A stretch of 64,000 nt of DNA. Origin: CBDFKJ01 sp965248805. GTDB taxonomy: Bacteria > Pseudomonadota > Alphaproteobacteria > UBA6615. Location of the stretch: positions 1,178,001-1,242,000 of the forward strand of contig CBDFKJ010000009.1 of assembly GCA_965248805.1 (NCBI GenBank), in the 5' to 3' direction. Numbering within the stretch: the first letter of the stretch is position 1; every line of letters starts with the position of its first letter. A program made the translations under genes and the position numbers. The notes beneath the pieces were generated by a model, which was not told the DNA's origin, did not search any database, and saw only the letters and a list, made by a program, of their open reading frames with translations. This document shows positions 36,657 to 45,498 of this stretch, one piece after another.

Positions 36657-39232
36657 TGTCGCTGGTCGCCGCGCGCCATCAGGCTCGGCAGCACCACGAG
36701 CATTGCCACCAAGGTAAACGCCAGCGCCAGTGTTAGCAGCTGGCCCATGCTGGTCATGCCGCGGTGACCGGATAGCGCCAGGCTGCCGAAGGAGGCGACG
36801 GTGGTCAGCGTGCTGAACAGGACCGCGCGCGGCGTGGATGTCGCCAGGACTTGTGCGCCGTCTTGCTCCTGGCGCCGACGCAGCACCAGATGGATACCGC
36901 TGGCCACGCCCAGGCCCATCAACAGCGGCAGCACGATGATGTTGGCGAAATTGAGCGGCAACGCCAACGCCACGGCTGCCGCGCATGTGAGCACTGCGGC
37001 CAGCGCGAGAGGCGCCAGAACCAGCGCGATCTCGGCGGCCCGCCGCAGCGCGATCGCCAGGATGGCAGTGATCAGCACGATCGCCAAGATCGATGCCTCG
37101 AGGAAGGCGCGTATCACGACCTTGCTCGCCTCTGTGATGATGACGGGCGTGCCGGTGGCATTCGGTGCGACGCTCAGTGCGGCCTCGGCGAACCGCCGCA
37201 GCGCGTTGTTGTCGCGCACGCCGTCGGCCGGCAGCAGCTCGACCCGCGTCTGGCCGTCGGCGGCGATCCAGCGCTGGCGCAAGGATGGGGGCAAATCGGC
37301 AACCGTGACCGGGGCGGCGGACATGGCGGTCGCAAGGCGTTCGATCGCGCGCGGCAGATGCGCAACGAGGCCGAGCTCGAACTGCGCCAGGCGCCCATCG
37401 TCGGGCTCCAAAGAGGAAAGGGCGGCCCCGAGCCCCTGACCCGCCGTGGCGAGCCGGGTCTGTCCTGCGGACGCGTTGGCGGCGTGCTCGCTCAGATGCT
37501 GAAAGGCCGTGCGACGCTCGTCGGCGTCGAGTGGCGCGAGCGGGGCGGTGACGCTCACGACGGGTGTCATGAAGAACGCCAGCTCGTCGATCAGCGCCAG
37601 CTTGTCGTCCTGGCCGGCCGGGATGAAGCTGACCAGCGACAGCGCCGTATCAACCTCGGGCAATGCTGCCAGCCTGTCCGCCAGCGCCTCCGACGAGTCG
37701 ACGTCGGGACTCAGTACGCTGATCGTGTACGGCGATGTCTGCGGCGAGCCGGCGAGATCCTCGAATGTCGCCACCGATTCCGTAGCCGGGTCCTTCAGAT
37801 TGAGCGGGTTGAAATCGAACCGCAGCCATGGCGCGGTCGCGGCCGCCACCACGCCGATGCACGCCGCGCCCCAGACAATCGGCTTGGCACGACGACTTAC
37901 GATGGTGGTAAAGCGCGATGCGACGGTGTTCGTCGTCGATGCGGCGCCCGGGGGCCCGAGCAACGCCAACAGCGCTGGCAGCACCGACAGGCTGGCGAAC
38001 AGCGCAATGAACATACCGCCGCCGGAAATGAGGCCGAGTTCGGCGAGCCCGCGGTAGTCGGTCGGCAGAAACGCGAAGAACCCTGCCGCCGCCGCGACGG
38101 CGCTCAAGGTCAAGCCGCCAGCGACGCCTCGCATGGCGCGGGCGAGCGCGGCCGTACGGTCGGCTTCGCGCGCGCGTTCCTCGCGAAAGCGCAATGCCAT
38201 GTGAATGCCGAAGTCCACGCCGAGACCGATGAACAGCACCGCGAACGCGACGGAGATCAGATTGAGCTGTCCGACGGCGAAGGTGGCAAACGCGGCGGTC
38301 CAGACCAGGCCCATCAATAGGGTCGCTAGCACCGCGAAGACCAGGCGCAGCGAGCGCAAGCCCATCACCAGCAACGCAGAGACCAGAACCAGCGAAAGCA
38401 GACCCGCAGTACGGCCGCCGATCTCGACGCTTTGCAGCTCTTCGTGATCGAGCGCCACCGAGCCGGTCAACCGCAGCGTCGTTCCATGCTCCGCGCCGAT
38501 ATCGAGGCTCGCAGCGGCTTGTCGAATAGCCGCTAGCGACACGGCTCCCGGTTGAAACGAGCCGTAGTCGAGCACCGGCTGGACGACAATGAGTTGCCGC
38601 GCCGTGTCTTCGGCCTCACCGGCGCCGGCGAGCAGCCGCTCCCACGACAGCCTGTCGGGCCTGCCATCGGCGTGGCTGCGCGCGACGGCGGCGACGGCAG
38701 CGAAAAGGTCGGCCAATTGTGCCGCCGAATCGGCGCTGGATTCCTCGACCGCGATCCCGATCACGGCGGCCAGGCCGCGCAAGCTCGGGTCCTGCGCTAA
38801 CGTGGCCAGGAGCGGCTCTGCCGCCGCCAATCGGTCGGTGAGTTCGGTCAGCGCGTCGATGTCGAGATACAGCAGGCCATTACGTTGAAAAAACGCATCG
38901 CCGGCAGGGTGATAGACATCGCGGTATAAGCCGTCCTGGTCGAGCAGCCATGCCGCGAGACGGTCGGCGGCCGCGGCGGTGTCTTCGGGCACCGCGCCGT
39001 CGATCAGGATGACGATGGTATCGCGAAATTGCGGGAACGCCGCGACGAATGCCCTATGATTGCGGCGAAACGGCACGTCCGAGGCGATCATGTCCGTGGT
39101 ATCGGTGTTGATTGAAAGATGCGCCACGGTGTAATTGAGCGCGATGGCGGTAACGCCGACGGCGGCGGCAACCACCAGCCACGCCAGGCGCGCCAGAACG
39201 TCGATCCACGAGCTGATTGCGCGTGCGATCAT
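36653..39232 (-). CDS. hpnN: Hopanoid transporter HpnN (MMPL/RND family)
   Basis: 859 residues. Two repeats of an N-terminal helix, a periplasmic domain (first about 35-235, second about 460-670) and a bundle of five helices, the RND/MMPL plan. Features include FIGLGVDFGIHMALRFREER and LMGLGVASGIHLVLRRRQEQ, the paired helix-4 regions with conserved Gly/Asp or Ser. HpnN moves hopanoids from inner to outer membrane in other alphaproteobacteria. It is the first gene of the minus-strand hpn operon and divergent from hpnM. Confidence 0.93.
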   Translation of the reverse strand: MIARAISSWIDVLARLAWLVVAAAVGVTAIALNYTVAHLSINTDTTDMIASDVPFRRNHRAFVAAFPQFRDTIVILIDGAVPEDTAAAADRLAAWLLDQDGLYRDVYHPAGDAFFQRNGLLYLDIDALTELTDRLAAAEPLLATLAQDPSLRGLAAVIGIAVEESSADSAAQLADLFAAVAAVARSHADGRPDRLSWERLLAGAGEAEDTARQLIVVQPVLDYGSFQPGAVSLAAIRQAAASLDIGAEHGTTLRLTGSVALDHEELQSVEIGGRTAGLLSLVLVSALLVMGLRSLRLVFAVLATLLMGLVWTAAFATFAVGQLNLISVAFAVLFIGLGVDFGIHMALRFREERAREADRTAALARAMRGVAGGLTLSAVAAAAGFFAFLPTDYRGLAELGLISGGGMFIALFASLSVLPALLALLGPPGAASTTNTVASRFTTIVSRRAKPIVWGAACIGVVAAATAPWLRFDFNPLNLKDPATESVATFEDLAGSPQTSPYTISVLSPDVDSSEALADRLAALPEVDTALSLVSFIPAGQDDKLALIDELAFFMTPVVSVTAPLAPLDADERRTAFQHLSEHAANASAGQTRLATAGQGLGAALSSLEPDDGRLAQFELGLVAHLPRAIERLATAMSAAPVTVADLPPSLRQRWIAADGQTRVELLPADGVRDNNALRRFAEAALSVAPNATGTPVIITEASKVVIRAFLEASILAIVLITAILAIALRRAAEIALVLAPLALAAVLTCAAAVALALPLNFANIIVLPLLMGLGVASGIHLVLRRRQEQDGAQVLATSTPRAVLFSTLTTVASFGSLALSGHRGMTSMGQLLTLALAFTLVAMLVVLPSLMARGDQRQ

Positions 39233-39374
39233 CCCCCTAAGACGTCGGTTTCGCGAACGGGCAGCACGGCTTCAACGACAATCATGCGAGAAACGAGTAT
39301 GATCCGCGCCCGCACCGGGCGGTACCGTGCGGTGCCGCGACATTAAACCGCCGAGGTCGATAGCGCCAAGAACG

Positions 39375-40007
39375 ATGTTGGGACTCATTCGGCACCGAAC
39401 CACTACTGTTGTGGCAGCCTGCGTAATGGCCACGTCGGCGATTGCTGCCGATGCGGATGGCACGCCGAGCGCTCAGATCCACGATTTCAACGCGACCCTG
39501 TTGCAGGCGATGCAGAACGCCGAGACACTAGGTTTCGGCGGCCGTTATGAACTGATCGATCCGATCGCCAATCGAGTGTTCAATTTTCCGTTGATGACGC
39601 GAGTCGCGGTCGGCGGGCCCTGGCGCACGCTCGACGCGGATCGGCAAACGCGGCTCATCGAGCTCTTCGCGCGGTTAAGTGTTTCCACCTTTGCCGAGCG
39701 GTTCAATGGCTATGGCGGCGAGGCGTTCGAAGTCTTGGCCGAGACGCCCGGATTGCGCAATTCGGTGCTGGTGGAGAATCGGCTGGTGAAGGCGTCCGGC
39801 GAAATCGTGCCGATTAATTACGTGATGCGCGCGGCCGACGGTGCCTGGCGCGTGGTCGACATTCTGCTGGACGCTAAATACAGCGAACTTGCCGTACGCC
39901 GCTCCGAATACGCCGCGATTCTTGGCCGTGAGGGCGTGGCCGGCTTGATCGCACGAATCGAGGAAAGGATCGCTCAGATCCGCGCGCGCGCAGGCGCAGA
40001 CGGATGA
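39375..40007 (+). CDS. hpnM: HpnM, MlaC/Ttg2D-like periplasmic lipid-binding protein
   Basis: 210 residues from ATG 39375, or 39327. A signal peptide (about 1-24, ending AIAAD) precedes a Ttg2D/MlaC domain: FNFPLMTRVAVGGPWRTLDA, FARLSVSTFAERFNGYGGEA and GEIVPINYVMRAADGAWRVVD. MlaC-type proteins carry phospholipids across the periplasm; HpnM is the hopanoid-locus version and may hand lipids to or from HpnN. Its stop overlaps the next gene by 4 bp. Confidence 0.88.
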   Translation: MLGLIRHRTTTVVAACVMATSAIAADADGTPSAQIHDFNATLLQAMQNAETLGFGGRYELIDPIANRVFNFPLMTRVAVGGPWRTLDADRQTRLIELFARLSVSTFAERFNGYGGEAFEVLAETPGLRNSVLVENRLVKASGEIVPINYVMRAADGAWRVVDILLDAKYSELAVRRSEYAAILGREGVAGLIARIEERIAQIRARAGADG

Positions 40008-40633
40008 GCCACGACACCTGGCTGCATCGCTTGGTACGACCGGCCGTGCGGCCCTTTATTCATACGCCGCTTACGCCAAATCATTTGACGACGCTGCGCC
40101 TTGTCACCGGCCTTGCGGCAGCCGCGGCGCTCGCCCATGGCGGCGAGTTTTGGCGTGCACTGGGTGCGGGCGTATTCGTGCTGTCGGTGCTGCTCGATCG
40201 CAGCGACGGTGAACTTGCGCGGCTAAGCGGCAAGAGTTCACCGTGGGGCCATAAATACGACCTCGTCGTCGATGCCGCCTGCAATGCGTCTATTTTCATC
40301 GGTCTGGGCGTGGGCTTGCGCGATACCGCGGTTGGCGAGTGGTCCATCGCTCTTGGCGCCGTCGCTGGCGCCGCCGTTGCCCTTGTATTCTGGCTGACCG
40401 TGAAAGCGGAGCGCCGGCATGGTCAAGGATCGGCGGGGTTCGGAGGGGCGAGCGGTTTCGATCCCGATGACGCCATGCTGGTCGTGCCGGTGGCGATCTG
40501 GCTGGGCGCGGCGCCGCCGCTCCTGATTGCGGCCGCCATCGGCGCGCCGACCTTCGCGGTCTTCATACATCTTCGGCTGCGTCGATCCTTGTCGCCGCCG
40601 TGTCGCCGTGGCGGCGCGGCAAATGCCGGATGA
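40004..40633 (+). CDS. CDP-alcohol phosphotransferase (phospholipid headgroup enzyme)
   Basis: 209 residues, ATGA overlap with hpnM. It shows the exact CDP-OH-P signature D-x2-D-G-x2-A-R-x8-G-x3-D-x3-D, at Asp65, Asp68, Gly69, Ala72, Arg73, Gly82, Asp86 and Asp90 (LDRSDGELARLSGKSSPWGH and on). About six membrane helices. Such enzymes join a CDP-activated group to an alcohol in the inner membrane. The two nucleotidyltransferase domains nearby (35910 and 43682) could make its CDP substrate, possibly CDP-aminoethylphosphonate. Confidence 0.9.
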   Translation: MSHDTWLHRLVRPAVRPFIHTPLTPNHLTTLRLVTGLAAAAALAHGGEFWRALGAGVFVLSVLLDRSDGELARLSGKSSPWGHKYDLVVDAACNASIFIGLGVGLRDTAVGEWSIALGAVAGAAVALVFWLTVKAERRHGQGSAGFGGASGFDPDDAMLVVPVAIWLGAAPPLLIAAAIGAPTFAVFIHLRLRRSLSPPCRRGGAANAG

Positions 40634-40637
40634 CGCG

Positions 40638-41168
40638 CTAGAATCCCGAGCGTAGCGGTATCGCGTAGCTCAGCCAGAGTGAGTTTTCGCCGGGGTTTCG
40701 ATCATAGATGCCGGCGTTCGAGATATGCGAGAATGTGAATCCGACATGACTTTGGTCTTCGGATTGGTACGCGACCGTCAGCCCGGTCTGAAACTCAACG
40801 ACGCCGCCAAGGTCAACGCTGTTGCCATCCTCATAGGCGCCGACCGCTGCGCCGGGCCAGATCAGCACGTGCTCGCCCCAGCGAAAATCGAGGAAGAACC
40901 CACCATAGCCATAGACGCCGCCATCGACGTTCGCCATCAGCCCGACAACGGGGCCGATGCCATGAAAGCCCGGCACTCCATCCAGAATACGGGTGCCGGG
41001 CCGGAACTCGATCCGGCCTTCAACCGCCGTGTCGTCGTCGGTGATGTCGAAAGCGCCGAGTCCCAATGCCACCAGATGGGGGTTGCGGTCGGCCTGGGCG
41101 CCAGCGGGCGCCGCAGTTTGCAAAGAAGCAAGGCAAATCAAAATAACGCTCAAGCCACGGCGAACCAT
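40638..41168 (-). CDS. PagL-like lipid A 3-O-deacylase
   Basis: 176 residues from ATG 41168. A signal peptide (MVRRGLSVILICLASLQTAA, cleaved near AGAQA) precedes an 8-strand outer-membrane barrel. FTFSHISNAGIYDRNPGENS carries the catalytic His-x-Ser pair and the NPG signature of PagL. It would remove the 3-O acyl chain from lipid A in the outer membrane. It is convergent with the phosphotransferase gene and sits between hopanoid and phosphonate genes, giving the locus an outer-membrane remodelling flavour. Confidence 0.82.
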   Translation of the reverse strand: MVRRGLSVILICLASLQTAAPAGAQADRNPHLVALGLGAFDITDDDTAVEGRIEFRPGTRILDGVPGFHGIGPVVGLMANVDGGVYGYGGFFLDFRWGEHVLIWPGAAVGAYEDGNSVDLGGVVEFQTGLTVAYQSEDQSHVGFTFSHISNAGIYDRNPGENSLWLSYAIPLRSGF

Positions 41169-41386
41169 GCGGTCGCTCCCCACAGAATACTCGCCCCGGG
41201 TGGCTACCTTCGCCGGGAACGCGTGCACACACGCGCTCCGATCCCCCACTGCACTGGCATGGCGGCCCCAAGTGGTATCCAACCTGCCAAAGGCCACCCG
41301 CAGATGGAAGTGATTGATTCGGGGGCGGCTATGATGACGAGCCACCGTCGGGTGGCTGTTCCCGTCGATCACCAATCCGGTACGAC

Positions 41387-42523
41387 GTGACCGACCGCGA
41401 AAATGACCCGATTCTGTTGACGCCCGGGCCGTTGACGACAGCATTGGCGACCAGACAGGCGTTGCTGCGCGATTGGGGCTCGCGCGACCGCCGGTTCTTG
41501 GCGCTGACCGACGAAATTCGCCGGGAGTTGCTCGCCATCGCGCAGGGCGACGCGGACATGACGTGCGTTCCCCTTCAAGGCAGCGGCACGTTTGCGGTGG
41601 AAGCGACGATCGCAACGTTGCTGCCGCCAAGCGGTAAGCTATTGGTTTTGGACAACGGCGCCTATGGCCGGCGTATGGCCCAGATCGCGCACCGCATCGG
41701 TCGGTCGTTTTCCGTTCTTCGCACGGCTGAGGATCAGCCGGTCGATTGCGCGGCGCTGCGCCGCGCCCTCGCTCGCGACACGGCGCTCACGCACGTCGCT
41801 CTGGTCCACTGCGAAACGTCGTCCGGGCTGCTCAATCCGTTGCCCGATGTCGCCGCCGCCGCGCACGCGGAGGGCCGCCGTCTGATTGTCGATGCCATGA
41901 GCAGTTTCGGTGCCTTCGCGCTCGATGCGGGATTGCCCGCCGTCGACGCCGTCGTCGCCTCGGCCAACAAGTGCCTGGAAGGGGTGCCGGGGCTTGCGTT
42001 CGCGATCCTGCGGTCCGAATCGCTGGCGGCATCGCGGCGTAACGCGCCGTCTTTGAGCCTGGACCTCCACGATCAATGGCGGGAGTTGGAGAAAACCGGC
42101 CAGTGGCGTTTCACACCACCGACCCATGCCGTGGCGGCTTTGGCTCAAGCGCTGCGGGCGCATGCAGCCGAGGGCGGCGTAACGGGCCGGGGCGCGCGCT
42201 ACCGGCGAAACCACCGCGCATTGGTGGACGGCATGCGCGCGCTGGGGTTCGAAACGGTCCTCGCCGACGCCGTTCAGGCGCCGATCATTGTCGCGTTTCG
42301 CCTTCCCACCGATCCTGGGTTCGGTTTCGAGGGCCTCTACGAGGGCATGGCGAAGCGCGGTTTTCTCATTTATCATGGAAAGCTCACTGCGACACCCAGC
42401 TTCCGCATCGGATGCATCGGCGACATCGATGAGGGTCAAATGCGGGCAGCGGTTGCTGCCGTCGGCGAGTGCTTGGACGATATGGGCGTTGGCAGTGCGG
42501 CGCCCGTCGAAAATCAGACCTGA
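41387..42523 (+). CDS. phnW: 2-aminoethylphosphonate--pyruvate transaminase-like aminotransferase
   Basis: 378 residues from GTG 41387. A class V PLP enzyme: ILLTPGPLTTALATRQALLR, VPLQGSGTFAVEATIATL, IVDAMSSFGAFALD and the Schiff-base Lys in ASANKCLEGVPGLAFAI. These match PhnW-type transaminases interconverting phosphonoacetaldehyde and 2-aminoethylphosphonate. Beside aepX and ppd it should run in the biosynthetic direction. It is convergent with ppd, 7 bp apart. Confidence 0.88.
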   Translation: MTDRENDPILLTPGPLTTALATRQALLRDWGSRDRRFLALTDEIRRELLAIAQGDADMTCVPLQGSGTFAVEATIATLLPPSGKLLVLDNGAYGRRMAQIAHRIGRSFSVLRTAEDQPVDCAALRRALARDTALTHVALVHCETSSGLLNPLPDVAAAAHAEGRRLIVDAMSSFGAFALDAGLPAVDAVVASANKCLEGVPGLAFAILRSESLAASRRNAPSLSLDLHDQWRELEKTGQWRFTPPTHAVAALAQALRAHAAEGGVTGRGARYRRNHRALVDGMRALGFETVLADAVQAPIIVAFRLPTDPGFGFEGLYEGMAKRGFLIYHGKLTATPSFRIGCIGDIDEGQMRAAVAAVGECLDDMGVGSAAPVENQT

Positions 42524-42530
42524 ATCAATC

Positions 42531-43679
42531 CTACGTGCTCGAATTGCCGGCCAGGAAGGCTTGGAACCGTCGCGCCACCTCGCGCGGCGCGACGGTCGGG
42601 CGGCCTAGATCGCGCAATGATCCCGGCGCGATTTGCATGTGGATCATATGCGGTCCCGGCGTGCGCAAGGCCGAGTCCAGCGCGGTGGCGAATCCCGATA
42701 GTTCGTCGGTGACGGTGCCGTGAGCGTAGCCGCAGGCGGCAGCCACGGCGGCGAAGTCGACGCTCGCCGACACCGTTGGCTGGCCGCCGGTTGAATCATG
42801 CGCGCCGTTGTCGAGCACGATGTGAACCAGATTCGGCGGCGCATAGGCGCCGATCGTAGCCAGGCTGCCCAGCTTCATGAGCGCCGCGCCGTCGCCGTCG
42901 AGGACCAACACCGGAGGCGGACGGTTCAGCGCCACGCCCAAACCCATGGCCGATGCGCAACCCATGGACCCGACCTGATACAGATGCTGTGGGCGGTCGG
43001 CGAGGGTGAACAGTTCGCGCCCGCACCTGCCGGTCGTCGCTATCATCGCCGCCGTCTCGGGCGCCAACGCCAGCAGCCGCTCCAGCACATCAATGCGCCT
43101 GGGCCGGGCGCCGCCCCTCGTCAGATCGGTGCGGCCGCCAGCCGGTCGCGCCGGTGGCGGTCGTGCATCGAGCGGCTCATCGCGGACCGCACCCTTGGCC
43201 ATGATGAGCGCAAACGGTAACCCGGTCTCAGCCATCGCGGCGTCCGCCGCCGCCAAGGACGTATCGATACCTTCGCTTGAGTCGGGAAATGATCGATGCC
43301 CGATGCCCATGACTTCGAGCAGCGAGCCCGTTATTTGGCCCATCAGTTCGTGCTGCGGCTCGTCCTTGATCCCCGGCTGACCGCGCCAGGTGACGATCAT
43401 CAACATCGGGATCCGAAACGGGAAGTTGAGCGAGGTGAGGGGATTGACGGTGTTGCCGAGCCCGGAGTTCTGACACATGACGACCGCATGCTCACCGGTC
43501 AGCCATGCACCGGCGGCGATCGCCACCGCTTCGCCTTCGCTGGCGGCGCCGACATAGCGGATATCGTTCGCGCCGATGACGCGATTGATCAGCGGGGTCA
43601 GGAACGAGCACGGCACGCCGGTGTAGAATCCGAAGCCGCGTGTGCGCGCCGCCTGCAGGAAGTCGCCGGCCTCCAGCAT
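42531..43679 (-). CDS. ppd: Phosphonopyruvate decarboxylase
   Basis: 382 residues. A ThDP enzyme of the Ppd/ComDE type: FYTGVPCSFLTPLINRVI, GAASEGEAVAIAAGAWLTGE and CQNSGLGNTVNPLTSLN at the N-terminus; VLDGDGAALMKLGSLATIGA with a downstream Asn (VHIVLDNGAHDSTGGQPT) binds Mg-ThDP. It decarboxylates phosphonopyruvate to phosphonoacetaldehyde, making the unfavourable PEP mutase step irreversible. It starts 2 bp after aepX. Confidence 0.93.
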   Translation of the reverse strand: MLEAGDFLQAARTRGFGFYTGVPCSFLTPLINRVIGANDIRYVGAASEGEAVAIAAGAWLTGEHAVVMCQNSGLGNTVNPLTSLNFPFRIPMLMIVTWRGQPGIKDEPQHELMGQITGSLLEVMGIGHRSFPDSSEGIDTSLAAADAAMAETGLPFALIMAKGAVRDEPLDARPPPARPAGGRTDLTRGGARPRRIDVLERLLALAPETAAMIATTGRCGRELFTLADRPQHLYQVGSMGCASAMGLGVALNRPPPVLVLDGDGAALMKLGSLATIGAYAPPNLVHIVLDNGAHDSTGGQPTVSASVDFAAVAAACGYAHGTVTDELSGFATALDSALRTPGPHMIHMQIAPGSLRDLGRPTVAPREVARRFQAFLAGNSST

Positions 43680-43681
43680 CG

Positions 43682-45346
43682 TCAGAGAAAATTGCGCGCG
43701 TCGGCCAGGTCGAAGGCGTCGTTCACATCCAGCCAGTGACCGGACACGTAAAGGATGTCGATGGGCACGCCCGACGCGATAAGGCGCGCGAATAGCTCGG
43801 GCAAGTTGGCCTTTGCCAGCGATCCGTCCGCCGTCATGGCGTCAATTTCGGCACGGATCAGCCGCGCTCCCTGTGGCGAAACCTTTGCCAGACCGATCCA
43901 TTCACCGCAGGCATCGGCCTCGGCCGCGGGGTCACCGATGGAGCGCAGCGTCACGCCTTCGTCGTCAAAGTAGCCGCCGCTGAACGTGCGCGAGCAGGCG
44001 ACCAGATCGCGGACCCGGTCGGGGGCGGCGCCGGCATGGTCGCGCCAATGCGCATCGACGGCGAGCACGATATCGCCCGATGCAGCCAGTAGGTTTTCCA
44101 GGATATAGCGCCGAAACAGAATGTCGCCGTAGCTGATGACGCCAACGCCCGAAAGCGCGGTGACAGCGCAAGCCAGTGACGCTGCTTCCCCGGTCTCGGC
44201 GAACGCATCATTGTCGACATAGTCGACGGTGGGCAGGTCGACGGCGTCCTTGCGATAACCGCGCACGACCGTCACTTCGCCGACCTCGCACTCGCGCATC
44301 GTCGAGACCAACCGCCGCAGCAGGGGTTCGCCACGGATATCGACCATGCACTTTGGTCGCTCGGCGGTTAGCTCGCCGAGCTGCTCGCCACGCGAGGCGG
44401 CGAGGATCACCGCGTCGCCGGCGTGCCGTCCGGCCGGCGCCAGGTAGCGGCGTTCGGCTTCATACAGTTCGCGGTTATCGCTAATGGCGAACACTTCATC
44501 GAGGCTTGCGACCATGCCTTCGACGCCCAACAGATTTTCCTGCCGCTGTATGCGCTGCGAGACCGTCCGCATGGCGGCGATAGACGCGCGCAGATTGTGG
44601 TTGGCCCAGATCGCCATGGCGATCCCGGCGCGGTGCAGATGCTCGGTCGGCACGCCGCTGTAGGTCGTCGGCACAACGATGAGCGGACAGCGGTTGTGCC
44701 AGCGAGCCGCAAACGCGAGCACCTCGTCCGCTGTCTTGGCCTTGGAGTGAATGAGAATCGCATCGGCGCCGGCCGCCTCATAGGCATCCGCCCGCCGTAG
44801 CGCCTCATCGAGGCCGCGACCGGAAACCAGCGCCTCTGTGCGGGCGACGATGCTGAAATTCGGGTCGGTCTGGCAGTCCTTGCCCGCCTTGATCTTGCCG
44901 CAGAACTCTTCCATGTCGGCGAGCGCCTGGCCGTCGCCGATGAAGGAGTTGGCCTTGGGAAACAGCTTGTCCTCGATGCACACTGCGGCGACACCGCGTT
45001 GGCACAGCTTCCTGACCAAGCGGCGGACATTGTTGAAGTTGCCATAGCCGGTATCGCCATCCAGGAGGATGGGAATGGACGTGGCGTCGGCCATGAACTC
45101 CAGGACCTCCAGGACCTGCGTCCAGGAGGCCTCGTTGTTGTCGCGCACGCCGAGCGCGGCCGAAATGGCTAGACCCGAGGCCCAGATGCAGGCGAAGCCG
45201 ACTTCTTCGACGATCTTGGCCGACAATCCGTTGTGCGCCTCCATGGCAAAACTGAGCCGCTGCGCGTGAAGTTCGGCGCGAAATCGTGCGCCTTTCGACG
45301 GCGAGGCGTCGAGGGCGCCGAAAAGCTGTGTCGAGGCGACGGTCAC
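43682..45346 (-). CDS. aepX: PEP mutase fused to a nucleotidyltransferase (AepX-PntC type)
   Basis: 554 residues. Residues about 20-300 form a PEP mutase: CIWASGLAISAALGVRDNNE, LLDGDTGYGNFNNVRRLV and the catalytic EDKLFPKANS at 125-134. Residues about 312-554 form an NTP-transferase domain (DAVILAASRGEQLGELTAER, PKCM), with ASLACAVTALSGVGVISYGD as the metal-binding region. AepX forms the C-P bond; the fused PntC-like domain makes CMP-aminoethylphosphonate for attachment to lipids or glycans. The usual AAGRG of the loop reads AASRG here. Confidence 0.93.
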   Translation of the reverse strand: MTVASTQLFGALDASPSKGARFRAELHAQRLSFAMEAHNGLSAKIVEEVGFACIWASGLAISAALGVRDNNEASWTQVLEVLEFMADATSIPILLDGDTGYGNFNNVRRLVRKLCQRGVAAVCIEDKLFPKANSFIGDGQALADMEEFCGKIKAGKDCQTDPNFSIVARTEALVSGRGLDEALRRADAYEAAGADAILIHSKAKTADEVLAFAARWHNRCPLIVVPTTYSGVPTEHLHRAGIAMAIWANHNLRASIAAMRTVSQRIQRQENLLGVEGMVASLDEVFAISDNRELYEAERRYLAPAGRHAGDAVILAASRGEQLGELTAERPKCMVDIRGEPLLRRLVSTMRECEVGEVTVVRGYRKDAVDLPTVDYVDNDAFAETGEAASLACAVTALSGVGVISYGDILFRRYILENLLAASGDIVLAVDAHWRDHAGAAPDRVRDLVACSRTFSGGYFDDEGVTLRSIGDPAAEADACGEWIGLAKVSPQGARLIRAEIDAMTADGSLAKANLPELFARLIASGVPIDILYVSGHWLDVNDAFDLADARNFL

Positions 45347-45441
45347 GGAACCGGATATGGAAACGTGCTGGGTTTTCGTGCAGCGCGATTATTAGCGCAG
45401 TCGTGCACCGCTCCGCAAATGTGGGAACGCCCAAACGCGAG

Positions 45442-45464
45442 GCGGCGGGCCCAAGGCCCGCCGC
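45442..45464 (-). terminator. Hairpin terminator after the histone-like gene
   Basis: A perfect 10-bp inverted repeat (GCGGCGGGCC / GGCCCGCCGC) with a 3-nt loop lies 35 bp past the stop at 45499. It lacks a long T run. The rest of 45347-45498 is the aepX upstream region with no gene. Confidence 0.55.
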
Positions 45465-45498
45465 TATCTCACGACCGAAAACAGGTGATGGTAGGTGA

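Noticed and set aside
36851..38320. 489-codon plus-strand frame opposite hpnN
   Set aside because: Antisense shadow of a clear MMPL transporter.
41639..42439. 266-codon minus-strand frame opposite the transaminase
   Set aside because: No motifs; the plus strand shows the PLP lysine region and complete class V fold.
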